Source: an uncultured Lachnospiraceae bacterium
Lineage (GTDB): Bacteria; Bacillota; Clostridia; Lachnospirales; Lachnospiraceae
Direction of reading: 5' to 3'
Length of the DNA stretch: 64,000 nt
NCBI GenBank assembly: GCA_902780405.1
Contig: CACZFI010000006.1
Location: 1-64,000 of the forward strand
The translations under genes were made by a program, and so were the position numbers. A model generated the notes under the pieces. It had not been told where the DNA came from. It did not search any database and saw only the letters and a program-made list of their open reading frames with translations. Below, piece by piece: positions 36,074-44,980 of this stretch (the stretch's first letter is position 1; each line of letters opens with the position of its first letter).

Positions 36074-36760
36074 TCAGATGTTTTCCGTATAATTGCACAT
36101 GGGAAAGCCGCTGCAGCCGTAGAACTCGCCGAACTTTCCGTTTCGTTTTTTCATATTTCTGCCGCACTTGGGACACTTTCTCACGTCCTTTGCCGGCGGG
36201 CGTTTCAGCTTGCCGTCCGGCTCACCGGAAAGAAACTCGAACACCTTCTGGTTCATACGACAGTCCGCAAGGGCACGGTGCGCCCCCTCCGTCGAGATAC
36301 CGTAGTGTGTCGCAAGATCCGTCAGTTTGTGATGCGGAAGCTCGGGAAGCTTCCTTCTGGCGTAATACAGGGTGTCAATGAAGTCATTGTCCGGAACACC
36401 CTTGTAAAGCGCTTCGCACTCCCTGTAGATAAAGTTCATATCGAAAGCCGCCACATTATGGCCCACGAGCACATCTTCTCCGATAAACGCAAGGAAGTCC
36501 GGGAGCACCTCGGCGATGGTCGGCTTACCAGCCACCATTTCATCCGTGATGCCGTTGATGGCCGTAGCAAATGGTGAGATCGGGCATTCGGGATTCACCA
36601 GCATGGAAAACTCGTCCACCACCTCACCGTTTCTGACCTTCACGGCCGAGATCTCGATGATCTTATCCTGACGATAGGAAGTGCCCGTTGTCTCCAAATC
36701 GTACAGGCAGTAATCCGGCTGATGCTCGTCCCTTCTCTTGCCTCTCCTGTTACCAATCAT
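36074..36760 (-). CDS. DnaQ-like 3'-5' exonuclease fused to C4 zinc finger
   Basis: 228 aa, start at the ATG at 36760 (GGAG seven bases upstream). Residues about 15-180 are a DEDDh exonuclease as in DNA polymerase III epsilon: CLYDLETTGTS (Asp/Glu), LVGHNVAAFDMNF, and AHRALADCRMN (His/Asp). The C-terminus carries a topoisomerase-I-type four-cysteine zinc finger: CPKC, then YGCSGFPMC. This fusion suggests a DNA-binding exonuclease rather than the polymerase subunit. Overlaps the pepD stop. Confidence 0.9.
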   Translation of the reverse strand: MIGNRRGKRRDEHQPDYCLYDLETTGTSYRQDKIIEISAVKVRNGEVVDEFSMLVNPECPISPFATAINGITDEMVAGKPTIAEVLPDFLAFIGEDVLVGHNVAAFDMNFIYRECEALYKGVPDNDFIDTLYYARRKLPELPHHKLTDLATHYGISTEGAHRALADCRMNQKVFEFLSGEPDGKLKRPPAKDVRKCPKCGRNMKKRNGKFGEFYGCSGFPMCNYTENI

Positions 36761-38213
36761 GACCAATCTCCTTTAACGTAGCCAGCAGGAAATCCCAGGT
36801 TCTCGCCACGCTCTTTACATCCATGGATTCATTTGCGGTGTGAATATCCCGCATATCCGGTCCGAAAGATATGGCATCCAGCCCGTCGATCCCCCCTGCG
36901 AAGAAACCGCATTCAACGCCCGCATGAATCGCCTCCACCTTCGGTGCGTATCCGTACTGTGCTTCAAATACACGGCTCATCAAGTCGCGCAGTTTCGACT
37001 CTTTTTTATACTCCCACGCCGGATAATCTCCGGACACGGAAAGGTCTCCTCCGAGCTGTCCGATCAGACTGCGGATCCGTCCCACAAGTGCGTTCTTTTC
37101 GGAAGCTACGCTACTTCGAACCGAGAAGGAAAAGCTTACCTCCCTCACATCCGAATCCAGGATGCCGAGGTTTAAAGATGTCTGTACCAGGCCCGGAATC
37201 TCATGGCTCATACGGATCACTCCGTTCGGAAATCCGTACAGTGCCGCAATCACGGCGGAAGTAGACTGGTACGTCATGACATTTGCTTTCTTGGTTTTGT
37301 CGGCAATGGATACGACAAGTTTCATATCCGGATCCGTCGCCTCGTATTCTCTCCTCAATGTATCATTGATGATCGGCGCCTGCTTGATCAGTTCCTTCAC
37401 GTCTCCCGTCTCATCAAGCAAAAGCTCCGCCTCGGCAAAATTCGGAATGACATTATCCTTGGAACCGCCGTGCAGCGTGATCAGACGGTAAGACACCGTC
37501 TCCTCCAATTCCGAAAGCACTCTTCCGAGCAGGTGGTTTGCGGATGCCCTCCCCTTGTGGATCTCGACGCCGGAATGTCCTCCGCAAAGTCCCTCTAAGG
37601 AAACCTTCGCAAAGTATCCCTCGTCTCTGTCCCGTTCTACGGGAAGCGTTGCGCTTACTGTGACGCCGCCCGCGCAGGAGCAAAGCAGCACGCCTTCGTC
37701 CTCGGAATCGATGTTGAGCAGGATCTTTCCGCGTAGCTTTGTCATATCAAAGGCGGCAGCGCCGAGCATACCGATCTCCTCGTCCACGGTAAATACCGCC
37801 TCAAGGGGCGGATGCGGAATATCTTCGGAATCAAGCAGCGCAAGCATATATGCAACCGCTATACCGTCGTCTCCGCCGAGCGTGGTTCCCTCGGCAGTGA
37901 TAATACCGTCTTTCACCGTAAGCAAAAGACCCTCGTTTTCCATATCGACCTTGCTGTCCTCCGTCTGATCAAGGACCATATCCATGTGTCCCTGCAGGAT
38001 GACGACAGGTGCATCTTCGTATCCCTTTGTCCCCGGCTTTTTGATCAGTACGTTGCCAAGCTGATCCTGCATACAGTCGAGTTTTCTTTCTTTTGCGAAG
38101 GTGCAAAGATAGTCACTGATTTGTTCCGTATGACCCGATCCGTGGGGAATACCGCAGATCTCCTCGAAATAGGTAAATACACTTTCGGGGGCAAGTCCTT
38201 TTAATATCGCCAT
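36750..38213 (-). CDS. pepD: Aminoacyl-histidine dipeptidase (PepD)
   Basis: Zinc dipeptidase of the M20 family acting on Xaa-His dipeptides in the cytoplasm. 487 aa from the ATG at 38213 (GGAGGA 11 bases upstream; spacing a bit long). Metal ligands: LQGHMDMV (His76, catalytic Asp78), LGGDDGIAV (Asp115), VDEEIGMLG (Glu145/146). The lid domain runs about 205-400, with the last His ligand expected late. Starts 1 bp after the larC stop. Confidence 0.93.
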   Translation of the reverse strand: MAILKGLAPESVFTYFEEICGIPHGSGHTEQISDYLCTFAKERKLDCMQDQLGNVLIKKPGTKGYEDAPVVILQGHMDMVLDQTEDSKVDMENEGLLLTVKDGIITAEGTTLGGDDGIAVAYMLALLDSEDIPHPPLEAVFTVDEEIGMLGAAAFDMTKLRGKILLNIDSEDEGVLLCSCAGGVTVSATLPVERDRDEGYFAKVSLEGLCGGHSGVEIHKGRASANHLLGRVLSELEETVSYRLITLHGGSKDNVIPNFAEAELLLDETGDVKELIKQAPIINDTLRREYEATDPDMKLVVSIADKTKKANVMTYQSTSAVIAALYGFPNGVIRMSHEIPGLVQTSLNLGILDSDVREVSFSFSVRSSVASEKNALVGRIRSLIGQLGGDLSVSGDYPAWEYKKESKLRDLMSRVFEAQYGYAPKVEAIHAGVECGFFAGGIDGLDAISFGPDMRDIHTANESMDVKSVARTWDFLLATLKEIGHDW

Positions 38214-38214
38214 T

Positions 38215-39507
38215 TTATTCTGTCTCCTCCGTCGCCTGTGACACTTCCCAGAATCCGGCATTACCGCTTCTTACCAGATCCGCCACACTCTCGTACTCTT
38301 TATACGCGCGCTTTCTTCCGTCTACGGTAACTTCCTTGGTCACCACCTCGCCGTACGGTGTCATCATCACACCGGCGTCGCGATCCAGAGTCGTTCTGTC
38401 CATCATGCATCTTCGGATACCGATGGTCGTGGTGTGTAGAAAGATCAGTTCCTCCATCCGGGGGATCCGTTCTTCATCGCAGATCACACGCACCAGATAA
38501 CCGGGACGGTTTTTCTTCATAAAGCAGGGGATGTAATGCACATCCCGCGCACCGTAAGTAAAAAGTTCCTCCATCAGGAATCCCAAAGCCTCACCCGTGC
38601 AGTCGTCCACATTGGTCTCAAGCACTGCGATCCTTCCGCCCTTCTTTTCGGCGGGTGTGATCAGCATGGCCGTCAGGATGCTCGGGCGTTCGTAGGTGCG
38701 CTTGCCTGCGCCGCGACCTGTCTTTTCGATGACAAACTGCTTCGGGAGTTCCTCCGTCGTGCGAAGCGCCGCTGCGATGGCCGCGCCCGTAGGCGTCACA
38801 AATTCTCCCTGCACATGCATCATCTCCAGAGGGATCTTGTGGGTACTCACAATGTCAAGAACCGCAGGCACCGGGATCTGTAATATGCCGTGCTGGCTTC
38901 TCACCGTCCCCTCTCCCTCGGAGAGCGCAGGTATATAGACTTTGTCAATATCAAGATCATCAATGCAGTAGGCCACCGACAGGATATCCACAATGGAGTC
39001 TACCGCGCCCACTTCGTGAAAATGAACCTCTTCCTTCGGGACGCCATGCGCACGGAATTCCGCCTCGGCCAGAATGTCAAAGATCCGTACCGCCAAAGCC
39101 TTGGCTCGATCCGAGAGACTGCTTGCGGATATGATGGACTGAATCTCCGCAAGTCCCCGATGGCTGTGATGGTCATGATGATCGTGATGGTGATTGTGCT
39201 CGTGGTCGTGATGGTGATCATGGTCGTGATCGTGATGATGGTCGTGATCGTGATGGTGGTCGTGTCCGTGCAGGTATTCCATATCGTGATCATGGTTCTC
39301 GTGCGCATGATCCAGCACCACGGAGAAATCCATACAGTCGATCGCCGACTTCTTTACGCGTTTTGTCTCTACGGAAAATCCATCCACCGAAAGACCGTTT
39401 AATACCTTTCGCAGGCCTTCCTCATCCGCTCCGAGATCAAGGAGCGCCGCCACCGTCATATCGCCGCTTATTCCCGCGGGGCATGTAAGATACAGTGTCT
39501 TTCCCAT
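38215..39507 (-). CDS. larC: LarC, nickel-pincer cofactor biosynthesis (nickel insertion), His-rich
   Basis: CTP-dependent enzyme that inserts nickel into the pincer nucleotide cofactor of lactate racemase and relatives. 430 aa: N-terminal part MGKTLYLTCPAGISGDM, a histidine-rich segment (28 His between residues 67 and 116, with Asp spacers), then FHEVGAVDSIVDI and, in the C-terminal domain, VLETNVDDCTGEALG. In Lactiplantibacillus plantarum larC is split by a programmed frameshift; here it is a single open frame. The His segment probably stores or delivers nickel. Its ATG directly follows the larB stop. Confidence 0.95.
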   Translation of the reverse strand: MGKTLYLTCPAGISGDMTVAALLDLGADEEGLRKVLNGLSVDGFSVETKRVKKSAIDCMDFSVVLDHAHENHDHDMEYLHGHDHHHDHDHHHDHDHDHHHDHEHNHHHDHHDHHSHRGLAEIQSIISASSLSDRAKALAVRIFDILAEAEFRAHGVPKEEVHFHEVGAVDSIVDILSVAYCIDDLDIDKVYIPALSEGEGTVRSQHGILQIPVPAVLDIVSTHKIPLEMMHVQGEFVTPTGAAIAAALRTTEELPKQFVIEKTGRGAGKRTYERPSILTAMLITPAEKKGGRIAVLETNVDDCTGEALGFLMEELFTYGARDVHYIPCFMKKNRPGYLVRVICDEERIPRMEELIFLHTTTIGIRRCMMDRTTLDRDAGVMMTPYGEVVTKEVTVDGRKRAYKEYESVADLVRSGNAGFWEVSQATEETE

Positions 39508-40275
39508 CTATCGACCATCCTTTCCTTCTTCCGCCAGTCTGTTGATCTGTGTCGCCGTGTAACCTGCGCCGTAGCCGTTATCGATATTCACAACAGAAAT
39601 ACCGTTTGCGCAGGAATTGATCATGGTAAGCAGTGCCGCAAGCCCTTCCATGCTTGCGCCGTATCCCACGGAGGTGGGCACGGCGATCACCGGTCTTGCC
39701 ACAAGTCCGCCGATCACAGAGGCCAGGGCGCCTTCCATCCCTGCCACCGCGATCACGCAGTTGGCCTTTCTCAACTGTTCCGTCTGTGAGAGCAATCTGT
39801 GTATCCCCGCAACGCCCACATCATAGATACGGGATACCCAGGTGCCGAAGTACTCCGCCGTACAGGCTGCCTCCTCCGCCACGGGAATATCCGCGGTTCC
39901 CGCCGTACATACACAGACCAGTCCCTTTCGCTCCGTCGTGGCAGGACCGCACCTTAGGATCCGTGAAACAGGGTCGTAGGTGGTGTCGTCGATCACAGAC
40001 TTTACGGCATCGTATTGCTCCTCACTTGCCCTCGTTCCGAAAACCGCGCCCTCTGCCTCATACAGTTTCCGGTAGATGGAAACCAGCGCCTCTTTCGGCT
40101 TGCCGCTGCAAAATACCACTTCCGGAAATCCCTGTCTGACCATCCTGTCCGTATCGAGCTTTGCATAGGAAAGTTCAGCAAAGGAAAGGCCGCCGAGTTT
40201 TTCTTGTGCTTCATCCACGGAGAGTGTTCCTCCCGCTACCGCATCGAGTATGGATCTGATCTCGTCATTCTTCAT
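39508..40275 (-). CDS. larB: LarB, pyridinium-3,5-biscarboxylic acid mononucleotide synthase
   Basis: Carboxylates nicotinic acid adenine dinucleotide, the first step of the nickel-pincer cofactor. 255 aa from the ATG at 40275 (GGGGAGGGG upstream). C-terminal half is PurE-like: CTAGTADIPVAEEA, VAGMEGALASVIGGLVARPVIAVPTS and the GYGAS loop. larC follows directly; larE and larA are not in the window. An acid- and Glu-rich membrane-protein gene overlaps its start by 11 bp. Confidence 0.95.
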   Translation of the reverse strand: MKNDEIRSILDAVAGGTLSVDEAQEKLGGLSFAELSYAKLDTDRMVRQGFPEVVFCSGKPKEALVSIYRKLYEAEGAVFGTRASEEQYDAVKSVIDDTTYDPVSRILRCGPATTERKGLVCVCTAGTADIPVAEEAACTAEYFGTWVSRIYDVGVAGIHRLLSQTEQLRKANCVIAVAGMEGALASVIGGLVARPVIAVPTSVGYGASMEGLAALLTMINSCANGISVVNIDNGYGAGYTATQINRLAEEGKDGR

Positions 40276-41047
40276 CTTCAATCCCCTCCCCGGGGATGGC
40301 TTCATCCTCCGGCAATGCTTCCTCCGGGTCTTCCTCTTCAATTCCTTCCTCGTCCGAAAACTCGTCGTCCGAAAACTCGTCGTCCGAAAACTCTTCTGTC
40401 GTAAGCTTCTCTTCCGGGATCAGGAAATCCGTCCCGTATCCGTAGAGATTTACAGTCATGGCAAATGAAATCGCAAGCCCTGCGATCCCGAAGGCCGATA
40501 GTCCCTCGCCGTGCCCGATAAAGAAAACCGCGCCGCATGCGACAAACATTGCGATTCCCACCAGACCCGCGCATACATTTTGCAGTGTCGCAAAGGGAAT
40601 GCCGGAAAGCTCTCCGCCCGCCGACGCAAGACGCAGCCGATCGGCCCCATAGTAAACAAGCAGGGCAAAGAATACAGCTATGCCGAATTTAAGATCAAAT
40701 ACAAAGGCAGCTACCGTCATAAGTCCAGCCAAAACCATCCGGATGCGAAGCACAATGCGCGCAGCCGGCGACGCATAAACAATCAGACGTTTGTTGCGAC
40801 CGGCCTTGTAGGCCATCACAGCCGAAAACGTGTGAAGCATCTCGGAAAATACAAAAATCCCGGCAAGCACCAGTCCGTATCCGACCAGATACAGGGTGCT
40901 GATCCTGCCCGGGATCAATTTCCTTAAAACCAAAAAAAGCACAAAAACAAGCCCCGCCTTAACTGCCACGGATAAGACCTTCGAGATCACTGCAGCCGCA
41001 AGGTAAGGATCGGATGTTTTTTCTTCTGTTTTCATCTCTTCGTCCAT
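40265..41047 (-). CDS. Membrane protein with repetitive acidic C-terminal tail, function unknown
   Basis: 260 aa. About six hydrophobic helices lie between residues 16 and 200, with a YGYGTDFL segment at the end. After it the last ~55 residues are highly acidic, containing three near-identical EEFSDDEFSDDEFSDEE-type units encoded by a 15-bp tandem repeat. No family recognised. It overlaps the larB start and may be part of the nickel-cofactor cluster, but nothing in it points to metal transport. The start is not well supported by a ribosome site. Confidence 0.75.
   Translation of the reverse strand: MDEEMKTEEKTSDPYLAAAVISKVLSVAVKAGLVFVLFLVLRKLIPGRISTLYLVGYGLVLAGIFVFSEMLHTFSAVMAYKAGRNKRLIVYASPAARIVLRIRMVLAGLMTVAAFVFDLKFGIAVFFALLVYYGADRLRLASAGGELSGIPFATLQNVCAGLVGIAMFVACGAVFFIGHGEGLSAFGIAGLAISFAMTVNLYGYGTDFLIPEEKLTTEEFSDDEFSDDEFSDEEGIEEEDPEEALPEDEAIPGEGIEDEE
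40351..40395. repeat. 15-bp tandem repeat coding the acidic tail
   Basis: The unit CGTCCGAAAACTCGT is repeated about three times in frame (40351-40395), coding EFSDD units on the minus strand. The number of units could vary by slippage. Confidence 0.8.
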
Positions 41048-41093
41048 GCTCTTATTATCCGAAAAACAGGCGAAAAAGGCAAGTGCTTTTTGC

Positions 41094-41122
41094 TTTACTT
41101 TCGCGGGTACAGATAGTAGAAT
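41094..41122 (+). promoter_or_regulatory. Promoter of the azlCD-HTH genes
   Basis: TTTACT at 41094-41099, 17-bp spacer, TAGAAT at 41117-41122, 40 bp before the azlC ATG. Confidence 0.65.
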
Positions 41123-41162
41123 ATATAAACGTTCTTACGATACCTGAAAGGAAGAATCTGCC

Positions 41163-41870
41163 ATGCATTTCTACAAAAAGGGACTGGCAGCCGGCATTCC
41201 CATCGCACTCGGTTATCTGTCCGTGTCCTTCACCTTCGGAATCATCGCCGTATCAGAAGGCTTTTCCTGGTGGCAGGCCGTCTTGATCTCCATGACCTGT
41301 CTTACTTCCGCCGGTCAGTTTTCCGGCATTCACACCATGCTGATCCCCGGAGCCTATCTCGATATGCTCCTGTCACAGTTTACCATTAACATCCGGTATT
41401 CCTTCATGTCTGTCTCACTCTCCCAAAAGGCGGACGACAGACTGCGCGGCATATGGAGATGGATCTTCGGATTCTTTATCACGGATGAGATCTTCGCGGT
41501 CGGTGTAACCGAGGACTCCGTAAGCAGGTCTTATATGGCCGGTCTTTCGACCCTCCCCTATCTGGGCTGGACGGGCGGAACGCTTCTCGGTGCGCTGTTC
41601 GGAAGTATCCTTCCCGAACGGATTATGGTGGCGCTTTCCATAGCGATCTACGGCATGTTTGTGGCCATCGTCGTTCCGGAGTTAAAGAAGAACCGCGACG
41701 TGATTCTTGTGGTTGCGGTAGCAGCCGCAGCAAGCTGTGTCATGACCTATGTTCCCGGACTTTCCAGGCTGTCTCCCGGAATCTCCATCAGCATTGCAAG
41801 CGTCGTTGCCGCACTTGTCGGTGCATTGATCCATCCCGTAAGAGAGGAGGCCGCCGAAGATGGATGCTAA
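41163..41870 (+). CDS. azlC: AzlC family branched-chain amino acid exporter subunit
   Basis: Membrane subunit of the AzlCD exporter for branched-chain amino acids. 235 aa, about seven hydrophobic helices. Family signatures: IPIALGYLSVSFTFGI (16-31), SAGQFSGIHTML (about 57-68), FFITDEIFAV and FGSILPERIMVALSIAIYGMFVAI. Ribosome site AAGGAAG. azlD overlaps its end by 11 bp. Substrate assignment is by family. Confidence 0.94.
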   Translation: MHFYKKGLAAGIPIALGYLSVSFTFGIIAVSEGFSWWQAVLISMTCLTSAGQFSGIHTMLIPGAYLDMLLSQFTINIRYSFMSVSLSQKADDRLRGIWRWIFGFFITDEIFAVGVTEDSVSRSYMAGLSTLPYLGWTGGTLLGALFGSILPERIMVALSIAIYGMFVAIVVPELKKNRDVILVVAVAAAASCVMTYVPGLSRLSPGISISIASVVAALVGALIHPVREEAAEDGC

Positions 41871-42171
41871 AACCTTTTTCATCTACTTGCTTGTTATGGC
41901 CGGAACGACCTACCTCGTGCGCGCCGTTCCGTTTGCCCTGGTAAAAGAAAAGATCAGCAACCCGCTGATCAAATCCTTCCTGTACTACATACCCTATGCG
42001 GTACTGACCGCCATGACGATCCCGGCCATCTTTACATGTACCGGGTCCTATATCTCCGCAGCCCTCGGATTTGCCGCAGCCGTGATCCTTTCACTGCTCG
42101 GTCAGGGGCTGATGACGGTATCCATGCTGGCGTGTCTCACCGTATTTGTCTCCGAACTTCTGATTCGATAA
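41860..42171 (+). CDS. azlD: AzlD family branched-chain amino acid exporter subunit
   Basis: Small partner of AzlC. 103 aa with four hydrophobic helices; TYLVRAVPFALV (17-28) and FLYYIPYAVLTAMTIPAIF are typical of AzlD. GAGGAGG nine bases before the ATG, which lies inside the end of azlC. A large HTH regulator follows by 14 bp. Confidence 0.93.
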   Translation: MDAKTFFIYLLVMAGTTYLVRAVPFALVKEKISNPLIKSFLYYIPYAVLTAMTIPAIFTCTGSYISAALGFAAAVILSLLGQGLMTVSMLACLTVFVSELLIR

Positions 42172-42185
42172 AGGAGGTGTTTGTC

Positions 42186-43979
42186 ATGACATTCAAAGAC
42201 TGCTTGAACCATTATCTAAACGCATACAATATCCGTCCTCAGTCACTGGCAGAAGCAACCGGCATCTCACCCTCCGTGATCAGCCGCTACAAAAGCGGTG
42301 AACGTGTGCCCGCACCCGACAGTGACCATATTGACGCCCTTGCTGCCGGAATCATGGCACTTGCGGATACCTCCAAATGTGACGAGCCCCTGGACGTAGA
42401 CGCGATCCGCCAGGCGTTCATTACCTCCATCACGGGAATCGTGATCCCCTACGATGCCTTTGTGAAGAATCTCCGCACGCTCCTTACAAACTTCCATATC
42501 AGCAATCAGGACTTTGCGAGAGGCATCAGTTTCGATCCCTCCTACGTATCCCGTATTCTGGACGGCAAGCGTCGTCCCTCCAATCTCTATTCCTTTATCT
42601 TAAAAACCTCGGACTTTATTGCGGACTGTATCTCGAACAGTGAGGAAATCGAGCGTCTTTCCGGGATACTCGAGCTTCCGCAGGATCACCTTACCACCAC
42701 GCGCGGGCGAAGCAAAATGATCGCCGCCTGGCTCGGCTCGGTGAGTGTCGCAAAGGAAGACCCCATTGCGTCCTTCCTGTCCACTGCCAGTACATTTGAT
42801 TTGAATGATTTTACGGCTTCGATACACTTTGACAAGATCAAGACACCCACGGTCCCCTTCCATCTCCCCTATACGAGGATCTACTCGGGCCTTGCCGAGA
42901 TGATGGAATCGGAGCTTGATTTTATGAAGGCAACCGTGCTTTCAAAGTCGACCGATCCGGTCATTATGTACAGCGACATGCCCATGGAGGAGATGTCAAA
43001 GGATCCCGACTTCCCGAAGAAATGGCTCTTCGGCATGGCCTGTCTTTTAAAGAAGGGTCTCACGCTCCACATTATTCACAATATCGATCGTCCCTTTGAA
43101 GAGATGATGCTCGGGCTGATCAGCTACATCCCCATGTACATGACCGGACAGATTGTCCCTCACTATCTCGAGAACAATCAGTGTGATGTATTCATGCACT
43201 TTGTCCGCTATTCCGGAAGCGCAGCCCTGATGGGCGAGGCCATCCGCGGCCACCACACCGAGGGGCGCTACACATTGATGCGAAAAAAAGAAGATCTCCT
43301 CTATTGCAAAAAACGTGCCTACAGTCTGCTTGAACAATCCAAACCTCTGATGCAGATCTTCACGCGCGATCAGGAGAAGGAATTCATCGCATTCAGAGAA
43401 TCGCAGGTCTGGGACGAGAACGACCGTACCGTCATTACCTATGCACCTCCGATCTTTACTATTCCGGATGCGGTGCTTGAGCATTTGCTTTCGATTAACA
43501 AAGTAAACGATGCGGACACTGCACGGATCGTGGCGTACGTGCACAACCTGAAAGAAGTCATGCACAAAATGACACAGAATACAAAGTGTCATCTCTCCTA
43601 TCCGATCCTTTCCAAGCGTGATTTTGACAGCCATCCTCTGACGCTGGAGCTCTCGGATCTGTTTCTGGAGCATCCCATCGTCTACAGCTACGAAGACTAC
43701 CTCGCACACACCACGGCAACGGAGAACTACGACACAGCTGGAAATCATATGACATTCGTGACGGACCGTTTTCTGTCCTTCAGAAACATCCGCATCATCG
43801 TCTATCCCGGCCGGTTTGTGATTGTATCAAAAGCAAAAGCACCGGCCATCCACTTCGTGATCCATCATCCGAATATGGTCAGTGCTTTTGAAAATTATGT
43901 CTCTTCCGTCACGGACGAAAGACTTCTTGCGGTTTCAAGCAGCTCAAGCATGGGTGCAAAGGCCGACGGTACCGCATAA
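42186..43979 (+). CDS. Large XRE-like regulator with two HTH regions
   Basis: 597 aa from the ATG at 42186, set by AAGGAGGTGT upstream. Residues 5-45 form an XRE/Cro helix-turn-helix (SLAEATGISPSVISRYKSGE). A second, similar HTH-like region lies at about 95-140 (SNQDFARGISFDPSYVSRIL). The remaining 450 residues have no domain I recognise and no membrane segment; they may bind an effector. It follows azlCD by 14 bp, so it may be co-transcribed and regulate amino acid export or sense it (inference). Its 3' end overlaps the convergent mutY gene by 85 bp. Confidence 0.85.
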   Translation: MTFKDCLNHYLNAYNIRPQSLAEATGISPSVISRYKSGERVPAPDSDHIDALAAGIMALADTSKCDEPLDVDAIRQAFITSITGIVIPYDAFVKNLRTLLTNFHISNQDFARGISFDPSYVSRILDGKRRPSNLYSFILKTSDFIADCISNSEEIERLSGILELPQDHLTTTRGRSKMIAAWLGSVSVAKEDPIASFLSTASTFDLNDFTASIHFDKIKTPTVPFHLPYTRIYSGLAEMMESELDFMKATVLSKSTDPVIMYSDMPMEEMSKDPDFPKKWLFGMACLLKKGLTLHIIHNIDRPFEEMMLGLISYIPMYMTGQIVPHYLENNQCDVFMHFVRYSGSAALMGEAIRGHHTEGRYTLMRKKEDLLYCKKRAYSLLEQSKPLMQIFTRDQEKEFIAFRESQVWDENDRTVITYAPPIFTIPDAVLEHLLSINKVNDADTARIVAYVHNLKEVMHKMTQNTKCHLSYPILSKRDFDSHPLTLELSDLFLEHPIVYSYEDYLAHTTATENYDTAGNHMTFVTDRFLSFRNIRIIVYPGRFVIVSKAKAPAIHFVIHHPNMVSAFENYVSSVTDERLLAVSSSSSMGAKADGTA

Positions 43980-44980
43980 GTTTCGACAAGTTCCTCTCTC
44001 GTCACCCAAGTAAGATCCTCCGGCATCTTCTCACACAGGAAGCAGTATGCCGCAATCTGCCACTCCACATGGGTAAAGATGTGCCGATAACTGCTTTCCA
44101 CCAGGATCTTGGACGGCGCAGCACCGAGTGTTCCCGCGAATGCGGATGCGGTATGGACATTCGACTCCTCTGTGCTGTGATTCGGAAACTCCCAGAGATT
44201 TGCAAGCAGCCCCGTTTCGGGGCGCTTTTTGATTGCGATCTTATCGCCGCAAACGAGCACCAAAGCTTCCATCTTCTCGATTCTTCGCTTTGGTTTTGCC
44301 TGCTTTACGGGATAGCGCTGCCAGGCATCCTTCTCCTTCGCCAGACAGACGGAAGCAAGCGGACAGTTTCCACAGTCAGGCGCACCGTTTGGAACGCAGA
44401 CACAGGCGCCGAGTTCCATAAGGCTCTGTGTCATGATCATCGGGTCCGCCATACGGTACATCGGCAGCAGGGCCTCCCTTACTTCCCTCTTGGTGCTTTC
44501 TTTCGCGATATCTCCCGCATAGGCAAAAACACGGGCATAGACACGCAGACAGTTGCCGTCCACCGCAGGTGTGGGGAGCCCGTAGGCAATGGAAGAGATG
44601 GCTCCCGCCGTATAATCTCCGATCCCGGGAAGTCCTCTGATCGCTTCATACATATCGGGAAACACACCACCGTACTTGCTTACGATCACCTCCGCCGCTT
44701 TCTTTAAGTTGGCGGCGCGCCTGTAATAGCCGAGTCCCTGCCACAGTTTCATCAGACGCTCCTCCGAAACAAAAGCAAGCGAAGCCGCATCCGGCAGCTC
44801 CGCAAGAAATCTTTTATAATATTCCACCACCGCGTTGACTCTGGTCTGCTGCAGCATGATCTCCGAGATCCAGATGTGATAGGGATCACGATCAGCCCGC
44901 CAGGGCAGATCACGTTTGTGCTGCGGATACCAGGCCGCAAGCGCTTCGGCCATCTTTTTTTCTCTTTCAGTTTTCCTCAT
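43895..44980 (-). CDS. mutY: A/G-specific adenine DNA glycosylase
   Basis: Removes adenine mispaired with 8-oxoguanine. 361 aa from the ATG at 44980 (MRKTEREKKMAEA). Catalytic Glu40 in WISEIMLQQTRV, helix-hairpin-helix LPGIGDYT (117-124), catalytic Asp141 in VDGNCLRVYAR, and the 4Fe-4S loop C-x7-C-x2-C-x5-C (CVPNGAPDC, then CPLASVC). The C-terminal Nudix-like recognition domain is present. Its start overlaps the end of pyrC; its end overlaps the HTH-regulator gene. Confidence 0.95.
   Translation of the reverse strand: MRKTEREKKMAEALAAWYPQHKRDLPWRADRDPYHIWISEIMLQQTRVNAVVEYYKRFLAELPDAASLAFVSEERLMKLWQGLGYYRRAANLKKAAEVIVSKYGGVFPDMYEAIRGLPGIGDYTAGAISSIAYGLPTPAVDGNCLRVYARVFAYAGDIAKESTKREVREALLPMYRMADPMIMTQSLMELGACVCVPNGAPDCGNCPLASVCLAKEKDAWQRYPVKQAKPKRRIEKMEALVLVCGDKIAIKKRPETGLLANLWEFPNHSTEESNVHTASAFAGTLGAAPSKILVESSYRHIFTHVEWQIAAYCFLCEKMPEDLTWVTREELVETYAVPSAFAPMLELLETARSLSSVTEET

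Noticed and set aside
38890..39402. Plus-strand frame with Val/Met-rich repeats, and a Thr/Ile-rich minus frame
   Set aside because: Both are out-of-frame readings of the His-codon repeat in larC.
40482..41047. Nickel transporter for the lar genes
   Set aside because: The membrane protein overlapping larB has no metal-binding motif or transporter signature.
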